Source: Methanobacterium_D oryzae
Lineage (GTDB): Archaea > Methanobacteriota > Methanobacteria > Methanobacteriales > Methanobacteriaceae
Reading direction: 5' to 3'
Assembly: GCF_050433505.1 (NCBI RefSeq)
Contig: NZ_JBNPXC010000002.1
Span: forward strand, 124,001 to 188,000
DNA: 64,000 nt
Shown here: piece by piece, positions 33,619 through 41,574 of the stretch
Position numbering within the stretch: position 1 is the stretch's first letter
Layout of the letters: each line of letters starts with the position of its first letter
The notes under the pieces: model-generated
Told to the model about the DNA's origin: nothing
Databases searched by the model: none
Seen by the model: the letters and a program-made list of their open reading frames with translations, nothing else
Program-made: the position numbers and the translations under genes

Positions 33619-35286
33619 GTGCAAAAACAATTAATGGTGCTATTACTTGCTGTATTTACAATTTTATGTCTATTTTCAGCTTCCTTCGCTGCTACAGATG
33701 AAGAAATAAAAAATTCAACCACAAATGGGACAGAATGGTTAGCTGAACAACAAAATGCAGATGGATCATGGGGAACCAATGACCGTATCGGTTCTACTGA
33801 ATTTGCAGTTTTAAAACTGGAAACTCACGCCACTGAAAGTGGCAAATCTCCGTTCGATCCTACATACCAATACTCTGATGAAGTTCAAAAGGGATTAGAT
33901 TACCTCTTTTTACAAGCCAAAGAAATTGATCTCACAGTCCAACCTGCAGGAAACCCAGACAGCAATGGCGATGGCAAAGGAATATACTTTGGTTCAAGTA
34001 CATATGACTATAAAGTAATGTACCAAACTGGCCTAGCACTAACTGCTCTTACAGCCGGAGAAGACCCTAATCGAGTAGTAAATGTACCAGGAAGCGTAGT
34101 TAATGGAAAGACCTACAAAGAAGTAGCTCAAAACATAGTAGATTTCATAGCCTGGGCACAAAACGATGCAGGAACAGGTAGAGGTGGATGGTATTACACA
34201 CCCAACCAACAGACTGGTGACAACTCTGTTTCAGGATACGTGGTTCTAGGATTAGTGTATGCTACCAGTCCAGCCAATGGTTACGACTGTACTGTACCGA
34301 CTTTTGTGAAAACTGAACTTAATACATGGGCAGATTACATCCAATCCGATGTTACAGGTGGTTCTGGCTATAACAGTCCTGACGATTATTATGCCAATGT
34401 TTATAACACAGGAAATCTATTAGTGGAGTTCGCATTACTTGGAGATGAATCAACCAGTCCTAGAGTCACTGCAGCCATAAATTTCCTTGTTAATAATTGG
34501 AACCAACCAGGAAGCGGCTACAATGATGTAGGCTGGAAAGAGTCAAGTCCAGAAGCAATAACTAATTATATAGCCTGTTACAGTATAATGAAAGCGTTAG
34601 AATCATTTAATCTAGATACCATCGGAGGTATAGACTGGTATCAGGATTTTGCCAATGCTATTATTGCTGAACAAAATGCAGATGGATCCTGGCCAATGTC
34701 TAAATGGGCTACAAACAATGTACTGTCTACATGTTGGGCATTAGTCACTCTAGAAAAAGCAGCAGCACCTATAAAAGCAGCAGATCTTGAATTAACAAAA
34801 ACTGTGAACAACACCGAACCAGTATTAGGTAACACAATCCAATACTTACTAACCATAAACAATAAAGGACCAGATCCAGCAAATGAAGTAACCATTACTG
34901 AACTACTGTCTTCAAACCTGCAATTTGTATCTGCAATTCCTAGTAAAGGTACCTATGATCCAAATACTGGTATATGGGCCATTGGAACTCTTGAAAACGG
35001 CGAATCAGCAACATTAACCATCAATGCCATAGTCAAAACAGCAGGTTCAATCATCAACCAGGCAAATGCCACAGCTTTAGAATTTGACCCCGATTTATTC
35101 AATAACCAAGTTAGTCAAACTATTGAAGCTTTACCTCAACCTATAGATGATTTACCAGAACCTGAAACAAATGTAAACGCTGCAAGCAATACCGTAAGAA
35201 TGCTAGAAACAGGTACACCTATAAACTATCTAATACTAGCTATTTTAATGGTCCTTAGTGGATTATTTGGAGCTAAAAGGAAATAA
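33619..35286 (+). CDS. Secreted, membrane-anchored surface protein with terpene-cyclase-like repeats and DUF11 domain
   Basis: 555 aa starting at GTG 33619, fixed by GGAGGTGA 4 nt upstream. Signal peptide at residues 1-25 (LLLAVFTILCLFSASFAA). Residues 30-385 resemble the alpha/alpha toroid of prenyltransferase and squalene-cyclase families: two QW-type motifs, WLAEQQNADGSWGTND at the start and IIAEQNADGSWPMSKW at the end, enclose several helical repeats. Residues 390-510 are a DUF11 domain (LELTKTVNNTEPVLGNTIQY). A C-terminal helix followed by AKRK anchors it. The DxDD motif of cyclases is not seen, so binding of glycan or protein at the cell surface is more likely than terpene chemistry. 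Confidence 0.85.
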   Translation: MQKQLMVLLLAVFTILCLFSASFAATDEEIKNSTTNGTEWLAEQQNADGSWGTNDRIGSTEFAVLKLETHATESGKSPFDPTYQYSDEVQKGLDYLFLQAKEIDLTVQPAGNPDSNGDGKGIYFGSSTYDYKVMYQTGLALTALTAGEDPNRVVNVPGSVVNGKTYKEVAQNIVDFIAWAQNDAGTGRGGWYYTPNQQTGDNSVSGYVVLGLVYATSPANGYDCTVPTFVKTELNTWADYIQSDVTGGSGYNSPDDYYANVYNTGNLLVEFALLGDESTSPRVTAAINFLVNNWNQPGSGYNDVGWKESSPEAITNYIACYSIMKALESFNLDTIGGIDWYQDFANAIIAEQNADGSWPMSKWATNNVLSTCWALVTLEKAAAPIKAADLELTKTVNNTEPVLGNTIQYLLTINNKGPDPANEVTITELLSSNLQFVSAIPSKGTYDPNTGIWAIGTLENGESATLTINAIVKTAGSIINQANATALEFDPDLFNNQVSQTIEALPQPIDDLPEPETNVNAASNTVRMLETGTPINYLILAILMVLSGLFGAKRK

Positions 35287-35320
35287 AACCTCTTATTTTT
35301 TCTTTTTTTGATTAGATCTG
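35287..35320 (+). terminator. T-tract terminator
   Basis: TCTTATTTTTTCTTTTTTTG follows the stop codon by a few bases; such oligo-T runs end archaeal transcripts. Confidence 0.5.
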
Positions 35321-35385
35321 TTGTATGAACACATTTTTAACCATTAAATTTAGAATTAAATTACATAATAAAAAAATAATAGATT

Positions 35386-35505
35386 TTAAAACATTAAGCA
35401 GGCAAAGACATTAATTAAACCAATTGGAAACAATAGTAAAACTAATAAATTTGTTCTTAGTCTTGTTTCTGTTTTCAAGCTGTAGTATGTCGAAATTAAG
35501 GCCAC
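35386..35505 (-). other. Possible small membrane-peptide gene, IGLINV family
   Basis: The minus-strand frame reads TYYSLKTETRLRTNLLVLLL then FPIGLINVFACLMF and a stop. The only start candidates are non-ATG (GTG at 35505 gives 39 aa) with no ribosome site. Its 3' DNA is similar to 33097-33165. It may be an intact peptide with an unusual start or a decayed copy. Confidence 0.35.
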
Positions 35506-35618
35506 TATTAGTAGAATAGTTAAAATAATTAAAAAAAAATAATGATCTAAATTAATTATTGTAAATTAACTTCATCATATACCGCTATAACGAAATAAAA
35601 TTAATGAAATTAGATTTA

Positions 35619-35879
35619 TCAGCAATGCTCGAAAGGAACTGCAAAAATTGCTGAAGTTAAAAGAAATGACTTGGTAATCTGGCTAAGTAAAATTGCATTA
35701 ACTGTTAGTTCATTTTCTATTTGTGGTAGTGCGACATTGACCAATGAAGCCATAAATGGAGTTAAAAATGATGCTATGGTTGCAAACAGCATTACTGTTC
35801 TTTTATTTGTTTTTTGAGCTATTGTAACATTATCTGTAATTTTGAAAATATAAAACTTGTCTGGTGCTTTGGCTTTCAA
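35619..35879 (-). pseudogene. N-terminal fragment of an MFS transporter (DHA2 type)
   Basis: 86 codons. TNKRTVMLFATIASFLTPFM followed by ASLVNVALPQIENELTVN is the first helix and periplasmic loop of 14-helix MFS exporters. The frame stops at FAVPFEHC, within helix 2, exactly where FAVPFG...D..G would continue. No continuation is found downstream, so this is a truncated relic. Confidence 0.75.
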
Positions 35880-35979
35880 AATTAAATGAATTTGATTTTA
35901 AAAAAAATATTTACAAGAATTGAAGTTATTTACCCTAATTTAAGTAAATAATTTATTTTATCCCGAAAAAACCTTTATT

Positions 35980-37059
35980 TTAAGATATTATTCTAGTATG
36001 CACGGGCATTTCCAGGAATTCACCAAAGTGATGAACAGCTTCATCTAAAATATTGCTTTCAGCAGCGTTAAGCGCGATAGATGGTTTTAATTCAACTATA
36101 ACTTCATTTTTATTGAATTTGCGTTTCCATGTACCTACAATCTGGCCATCTATGGCTATTGTTGGGTACATGATATTTTCGATACCCTCATTTTTAGAAT
36201 GCACCTTTTCAAGTATAGCGCTTCGATCTTTATAGCCAACCAGATATTCATCAAAGCTTGGCAGCAAATGAACTCGTGGAGAACTATGCTGCACAGCTTG
36301 TTTTGTCCCCGAATACCAGTAAATTTTATCTCCAATCGTTTCTGGGACAAGCGATAATTCTACAGCTTCCAGACCGGCTTTTGCATCTTTTGAGAGAAGA
36401 CCAGACCACCATGTGAAATCTTGAATCGTGGCAGGGCCGTGACTTGTAAAGTACCGCCTGGCCAGCTCGGCCAGTGCATAATGTCGGGTTAAAGTTTTGG
36501 TTTTCGGTAATTCATCCATCGAAATAAAAATAGGATTATTATTGCTGTACATACCTCCCTGACAGATGAGGCCGTCGAGAGAAGCCCTCTGGAGCATGTA
36601 GTGTGCACGTTGCCCTTCTGTAGAGATACCGTTTTCATTTAGGATTGCAAGAAGTTCACTGCGGCTAAAACGCTGCCCGTCCTGTAGTGCACTTTTAATT
36701 ATCTCGTTACTTCTTTTAAGGGTTTCTTCATCGAGTTCGAGTTCCCTGTATCGCCGTGCGTTCCTTGCAATGATACGTGGTGCCAACAGTTCCAGAATCC
36801 AGCGAATGTCGGAAGCTTTAACAAAATGCAGTGTTCCGCGCATTGCCCATGTCCGAACAAACTTTTTGTCGGCGAATGTGGATTCAATATCTGCATCGGT
36901 GCAGTTTTTCAGGCGCTGGGAAATTGCCCATTTTGAGCCAGGATAGTCCTGGGCTTGAACACCACAAAACCACGCTATAATTTCTTCTGGTTTTTTGAAT
37001 TGATGACAATCAAGCTGTTGACTTTGAAGCCGCATGAAAGGGATATTTGAAAGAGGCAT
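35980..37059 (-). CDS. Winged-helix DNA-binding (YcaQ/AlkX-like, HTH_42) protein
   Basis: 359 aa from ATG 37059, which has AGGGGCG upstream; an ATG at 37095 lies inside the previous gene. MRLQSQQLDCHQFKKPEEII, VQAQDYPGSKWAISQRL and RTWAMRGTLHFVKASDI are the conserved start of the family, and DEYLVGYKDRSAILEK lies near the end. The QxQ motif of YcaQ-type glycosylases, which unhook crosslinked DNA, appears here as VQAQDY. The higher GC of the gene suggests separate origin. It is the last gene in the minus-strand defence operon, where a DNA repair or modified-base function would make sense. Confidence 0.82.
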   Translation of the reverse strand: MPLSNIPFMRLQSQQLDCHQFKKPEEIIAWFCGVQAQDYPGSKWAISQRLKNCTDADIESTFADKKFVRTWAMRGTLHFVKASDIRWILELLAPRIIARNARRYRELELDEETLKRSNEIIKSALQDGQRFSRSELLAILNENGISTEGQRAHYMLQRASLDGLICQGGMYSNNNPIFISMDELPKTKTLTRHYALAELARRYFTSHGPATIQDFTWWSGLLSKDAKAGLEAVELSLVPETIGDKIYWYSGTKQAVQHSSPRVHLLPSFDEYLVGYKDRSAILEKVHSKNEGIENIMYPTIAIDGQIVGTWKRKFNKNEVIVELKPSIALNAAESNILDEAVHHFGEFLEMPVHTRIIS

Positions 37060-37069
37060 AATTTCGCCC

Positions 37070-37672
37070 CTATCTTGAAAATATGAGCATCTCAATCACT
37101 TTCTGCTCTTTTTTCAGCTTGTTAAGGGGTTCAATAATCTGTCTGAAACCTTTATCGCTGAATATTTTCTTAATGAAAATTATTAGATATTTATTTTCAG
37201 CTTCTGCGGCTTCATTGAGCTTGAAAATATCAAATTCGACTTCTTTAATAACATTAATGCTTCCACTGGTTATATATTTGAATTCAAAAGCAAAATCAAT
37301 ATACATGTCTTCAATATCAATATTTGTATCAACTTTCTTATTTGACAATCGATCAAATTTATCTAAAGCATCTTTATGCTCATTATAAAATTCTTCTTTA
37401 AAAATAACAAAATCATAATGGCCTCGCACTCCTTTTTTTGTATCAGGGTCAAAACAGTGCTTACCAAAAATATATTTTTCATTTTCAGCTCTTTCTTTTA
37501 TAAATCTCTTCCTAGTCGGATATTCTGGATGGATCAAGTTTTTAAATTTAGGATACAACATGCAGAAGAATTTATGGTGAAAATCATGTTCATTAAAAAA
37601 TTCATCTGGATTATTCTGGAATTCATCTGCCAATTCATTCAATGCCAATTCGATAATTGCTTGATTACTCAA
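37070..37672 (-). CDS. Putative PD-(D/E)XK-like nuclease-fold protein
   Basis: 200 aa. The string GHYDFVIF followed 55 residues later by YIDFAFEFKYI gives D ... ExK in adjacent strands, the pattern of restriction-type nucleases; the remaining helices are unremarkable. I do not recognise a named family. It sits 11 bp upstream of the YcaQ-like gene and 49 bp downstream of the 54-aa gene, co-oriented with the McrBC-like genes. It could be an extra effector or a standalone defence nuclease. Confidence 0.55.
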   Translation of the reverse strand: MSNQAIIELALNELADEFQNNPDEFFNEHDFHHKFFCMLYPKFKNLIHPEYPTRKRFIKERAENEKYIFGKHCFDPDTKKGVRGHYDFVIFKEEFYNEHKDALDKFDRLSNKKVDTNIDIEDMYIDFAFEFKYITSGSINVIKEVEFDIFKLNEAAEAENKYLIIFIKKIFSDKGFRQIIEPLNKLKKEQKVIEMLIFSR

Positions 37673-37721
37673 ATAAGCCCCCCTTAATAAAAATTGGATT
37701 TTATACTAAATATATTTAAAA

Positions 37722-37886
37722 TTAAATGTCTTCTAATATTATAATCATTTCTTCATAAGCTTCAATTTTAGCTTTTAGTCTGATGATTTCATTTTTATCG
37801 GTTGTTTTTGTACAAACAGCTTCTAATTTCTCTTTTCGTTTGAATAGCTTATTTCTGAAATGACATTTGCTGATAAATACAGTCAT
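37722..37886 (-). CDS. 54-aa charged coiled-coil protein
   Basis: The ATG at 37886 (AGG 6 nt upstream) opens MTVFISKCHFRNKLFKRKEK, then LEAVCTKTTDKNEIIRLKAK and IEAYEEMIIILEDI. A basic N-terminus with two cysteines leads into a predicted helix. It fills the gap of 244 bp between the Mrr-type gene and the PD-(D/E)XK-like gene on the same strand, which supports a real operon member. Confidence 0.5.
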   Translation of the reverse strand: MTVFISKCHFRNKLFKRKEKLEAVCTKTTDKNEIIRLKAKIEAYEEMIIILEDI

Positions 37887-37916
37887 ACAACCTATCCTTG
37901 AGTTTAAATTAAATAG

Positions 37917-39665
37917 TTATTTATCATTTAAAATCTTTTTAGCCTCATTAAGGTCAATTCGTGCCTTATGACCCTGTTGCTCAAGGAGATAAAGCAGATT
38001 ATTTCCATTCATTAATTCTAATGGTTTTCCTTTGATAAATTCATAGGCATCAGGCCCATAATTTGATGTTGTTACCAAAATACCTTTATTAGCTCCTTCA
38101 TGTTGAAGAGCACCATATAGATCACGTACAGCAGAAACTCCAACTGTATTTGTATAGCGCTTAGCTTGAACAACAATTTTACCTCCCCTTAAAGGGTCAG
38201 GATCATAAATAACTGCATCAATACCACCATCACGACTTGCTTGAGTTACTTTTACTTCTCCACCAACTTCAGCAAAAGCTTGCTCAAATAATTCTCTAAT
38301 TAAATGCTCAAAATCTTCCCAGTCCATAGCTGCCAGATTATATCCTTCATCTATACCTTCAACTACATTATACGAATCTATAAATCGTTTGTCTTCACGT
38401 TTAATATTAATAATAGGGGGGATTGGAGTTAAACTATGTAGTTTTGAACTACCTATACCTTTTAATTTCATAAAACAAGCTTTTGGCTCAACTAATGCCA
38501 GGTTTATTTCTGAAAAGTTATCTTTTTTTGCTTGAACTGAAAGAATACATGAATTGATTTCTTGACCAATTGCAGGATCAATTGACTTAACATAACCATT
38601 AAAAACAACTGCTTCAAGAGCATTAGCTTTATCTGCCTCGTATAACTCATGTATAGTTCTTAATGTAATCTGATACAATATACTGTCATAGATTTTGTTG
38701 GTTTGGGATTTTGTTAAGTGTTTTTCTGTAAATTCATCTCTTGATGGGATATATTTAACTTCTTTTAAGGTAGGAATAGACTCTAATGATGGAAACTGAT
38801 AATCTACAATAAGTATTTTTGTTTCAGGATTATATTCAAGTTCATATTCTTGAGGAAATTCATTAGGATATTCTGAATTTGATAATACCAAATCACAATA
38901 GTCGAGAATAGCTTCAGAATCACAATTAATGTAGTTTTCTCTTTTATCGTTCCATTCTTTAATTTCTAATGAATACTTTTTCTTGATTTTATCTACTTTA
39001 GAATAGTATGCATCCATAGCCTTATCATATTCATTAATTTTTTTAAGTTGATTCCTTTCCCAAGCTTCTTTATCTCTTTTAAATTGTTCATGAGCGTGAT
39101 TTTTTAATTTTTCACGCCTACTTTTTGAAAATCCACCAATAATTCCAAATTTAGGAGCGTATTTTTTATCATTGGGATCAGGTTCTGGTGGAAGCAATTT
39201 AAACACTGGTTTTTCTGGGAATTTTGGCTTTTTGGGTTTATATTCTCCAAATAGGCTTTCATATTTAGATAATCCTCCATTTATGGCATTATCAATGTTT
39301 AATGCATTGTTTAAAATTTCATTTAGTGAATCTAATATTTTCTGAGCTTTAATGGTTCTATTTTCTGCTAAATCATTTTTTTGTTGTATTTCCAGAGCTC
39401 TTTTTTCACGTTCTAATTGTTTTTGTGCAGTAAGCTGTTTTTTTTGCCACATTTCATTCCATTGATTTATCTTCATCTGAGCTTTTTGTTGGACAATATC
39501 TTTGCTATCTGCTTTGATTAATTGATATTTATCTAGCCCATCATGCCATATTTCTATTTGATACCTTTTTAGTCCTCTTTGAGTATATGTCTTAGATATC
39601 TTTGTTTTTCTAATCAAATTTAATCCCTCACCTATACAATATTCAAAATATTCTTTATTCTCCAA
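37917..39665 (-). CDS. Coiled-coil protein with C-terminal Mrr-type restriction endonuclease domain
   Basis: 582 aa. Residues 50-250 are highly charged and helical (EKRALEIQQKNDLAEN, then basic GFSKSRREKLKNHAHEQFKR), a long coiled coil. Residues about 445-575 form the Mrr-cat nuclease: DWEDFEHLIRELFEQAFAEV, GGIDAVIYDPDP with the catalytic Asp, IVVQAKRYTNTVGVSAVRDL with QAK, and LVTTSNYGPDAYEF. Mrr-type enzymes cut modified DNA. It starts 10 bp after the DUF2357 gene ends, so it is part of the same operon and may be a third subunit or an independent effector. Confidence 0.85.
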   Translation of the reverse strand: MENKEYFEYCIGEGLNLIRKTKISKTYTQRGLKRYQIEIWHDGLDKYQLIKADSKDIVQQKAQMKINQWNEMWQKKQLTAQKQLEREKRALEIQQKNDLAENRTIKAQKILDSLNEILNNALNIDNAINGGLSKYESLFGEYKPKKPKFPEKPVFKLLPPEPDPNDKKYAPKFGIIGGFSKSRREKLKNHAHEQFKRDKEAWERNQLKKINEYDKAMDAYYSKVDKIKKKYSLEIKEWNDKRENYINCDSEAILDYCDLVLSNSEYPNEFPQEYELEYNPETKILIVDYQFPSLESIPTLKEVKYIPSRDEFTEKHLTKSQTNKIYDSILYQITLRTIHELYEADKANALEAVVFNGYVKSIDPAIGQEINSCILSVQAKKDNFSEINLALVEPKACFMKLKGIGSSKLHSLTPIPPIINIKREDKRFIDSYNVVEGIDEGYNLAAMDWEDFEHLIRELFEQAFAEVGGEVKVTQASRDGGIDAVIYDPDPLRGGKIVVQAKRYTNTVGVSAVRDLYGALQHEGANKGILVTTSNYGPDAYEFIKGKPLELMNGNNLLYLLEQQGHKARIDLNEAKKILNDK

Positions 39666-39675
39666 TTATAGATTA

Positions 39676-41565
39676 TTAATCTATTATTCTTTCCATTATA
39701 TTCCTTAAGATTGCATTTATAAAGGATATCAGCTCATCTTCTTCTTTTCCATTCTTTCCAGGAGTTAATGGGAATGCACCAACTGAAGGAATTGTCTCAT
39801 TTTCATTTACTCTAAACACTTCACATATGTCACCAGGATAAAAAACATAAGCACCTTCAGTTTTTAAAATTGCATCTTTATAGGTATGCATTTTATACAA
39901 ATCTCCATCTTTATATTCTTTATGATTAATTTCTTCTTTATCTCTTTGTTTAACATATTCTTCTTCTAATTCTTCAGTATTTATTAACTTCTTTGACCCT
40001 ATTTTTTCATAAAAATCTAAGATAGTGCCTTCAGAACGATATTTAGCATCAAAGTGCACGAAATATTGATTTCCATTAAAATTGATTTGTAAAGTATAGT
40101 CTGGTCTAAAAGGAAGAGAATATGATTTATGTGATGTGTTCTGAGAAAATAAACGATTATACATAAGTTTAAGATCAATTTTATAATCCTTAAATTCTAA
40201 ATTAAATGATTGAACAGAATTTTGTCCTCTATTAACTTTTATAGACCATTTATCTTTATTAACCTCGTAAATATCTTCATATTTAATGTTTTTATCAGTT
40301 ATTTCACTTATTACTTTAATTAATTTGAAGTAGCACCAGTATTCATATAATTCGCTTAATTTACGTTCATATCCCTTAATATTTTCTTCTATTTCTTCCC
40401 ATTCCATTCTAAATGCAAATTCAAAGTTAAGATAATACTTAAAAATATCTCTATAACCTTCTCTTTTTTGAATTACCTGTGAATTTAAGGGGAGATACTG
40501 TAATTTACCTACATCTTGTGTCCATCGATCAGAAAGATAATCTTGAACAATATTTTGATATTCGTCTAATTTAGCCTTTATATATCCATCATTCTTATTT
40601 TTAAACTGTTCTTTCATATCATGGATCAATTTATCAAGCAATCCAATAAAGTACTTCAAAAGACGATTTTCAGGGGTATCAATATTTTCCTGATGGAATT
40701 CCTGAGAAATAGTATCTGGAACATAATTTTTCATGATAGAAGGCCAATTTTCAGGAGGATTTTTTGATTCATGTAAATTATCAGAATTAGAAATAATATC
40801 AATCATCTCTGATGGTCCAATATTAGAAGCAAAGGTCGCTGGAACAGTTTCTACGTATCTTTCTAGTCTAGAATACATATTTCTTAGAATATAGTCATAG
40901 GTTAATGGAAGATTTTCCGGAAGGAATAAATACTCTAGAAACATGAAATATTCATAATAAGTTTTTTTTAACCGTTCACTGAATTCAAAATCTTGATATA
41001 GTGGAGCATCCATCTCAAATAGCATGCCCGAAGCTATTTCGGAAAGATCACCAATCATTGCGGGGTATTGTTCGTAATATCCAATTTTCTTTGAACGAAC
41101 TTCAAAAGGGTAAGGTTCTGATTTAATTCCGTCAATTTCTATATCAAAGAAAGACTTACCAGCATAGCTATGAAAATTAAGATTTCCGCCAATTTCATGT
41201 TTTTCATTATCTTCTGATGGTATCCTCCAGGGTTCAAAAATAAAATTACTATTTTGATTTCTTCTAATAGTTGAAAGTAACCTCAATTCAGAATCAATAA
41301 AAGTTTTTTCTGGTTTAAAAAAGATTTGATATCTAGTTTCTTCTAGAAGCATTAAGGGAGATAAATTAATATCATTTCCACAGTAATATTGGATTGGAGT
41401 TTCATTATCTGGCTTTTCAACAAGTGGAATATTCTCCAAATTAAGATCATCTTCAATATAAACCCAATCATTACCTATTTGCTTATTAGAGACAGCTGTA
41501 ATAGCTAAAGTACCTAAATTTCCATCTAAATCCTTAATTTGGATTGAAACCTTTTGTTCAATCAT
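39676..41565 (-). CDS. DUF2357 protein with PD-(D/E)XK nuclease domain (McrC counterpart)
   Basis: 629 aa. Residues 1-330 match the DUF2357 type (opening beta strands, then YPFEVRSKKIGYYEQYPAMI). After a helical region, RPDYTLQINFNGNQYFVHFD followed by AKYR near residue 500 gives the D ... DxK nuclease core. In McrBC-like type IV systems such a protein is the nuclease partner recruited by the McrB-type GTPase, and here its gene starts 9 bp after the ATPase gene. I infer that it cuts DNA flagged by the ATPase. Confidence 0.82.
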   Translation of the reverse strand: MIEQKVSIQIKDLDGNLGTLAITAVSNKQIGNDWVYIEDDLNLENIPLVEKPDNETPIQYYCGNDINLSPLMLLEETRYQIFFKPEKTFIDSELRLLSTIRRNQNSNFIFEPWRIPSEDNEKHEIGGNLNFHSYAGKSFFDIEIDGIKSEPYPFEVRSKKIGYYEQYPAMIGDLSEIASGMLFEMDAPLYQDFEFSERLKKTYYEYFMFLEYLFLPENLPLTYDYILRNMYSRLERYVETVPATFASNIGPSEMIDIISNSDNLHESKNPPENWPSIMKNYVPDTISQEFHQENIDTPENRLLKYFIGLLDKLIHDMKEQFKNKNDGYIKAKLDEYQNIVQDYLSDRWTQDVGKLQYLPLNSQVIQKREGYRDIFKYYLNFEFAFRMEWEEIEENIKGYERKLSELYEYWCYFKLIKVISEITDKNIKYEDIYEVNKDKWSIKVNRGQNSVQSFNLEFKDYKIDLKLMYNRLFSQNTSHKSYSLPFRPDYTLQINFNGNQYFVHFDAKYRSEGTILDFYEKIGSKKLINTEELEEEYVKQRDKEEINHKEYKDGDLYKMHTYKDAILKTEGAYVFYPGDICEVFRVNENETIPSVGAFPLTPGKNGKEEDELISFINAILRNIMERIID

Positions 41566-41574
41566 AAAAAGCCC

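Noticed and set aside
33097..35435. Insertion sequence ends (similar blocks at 33.1 and 35.4 kb)
   Set aside because: The blocks lie in the same orientation on both sides of the surface-protein gene, encode a peptide tail, and there is no transposase or terminal inverted repeat.
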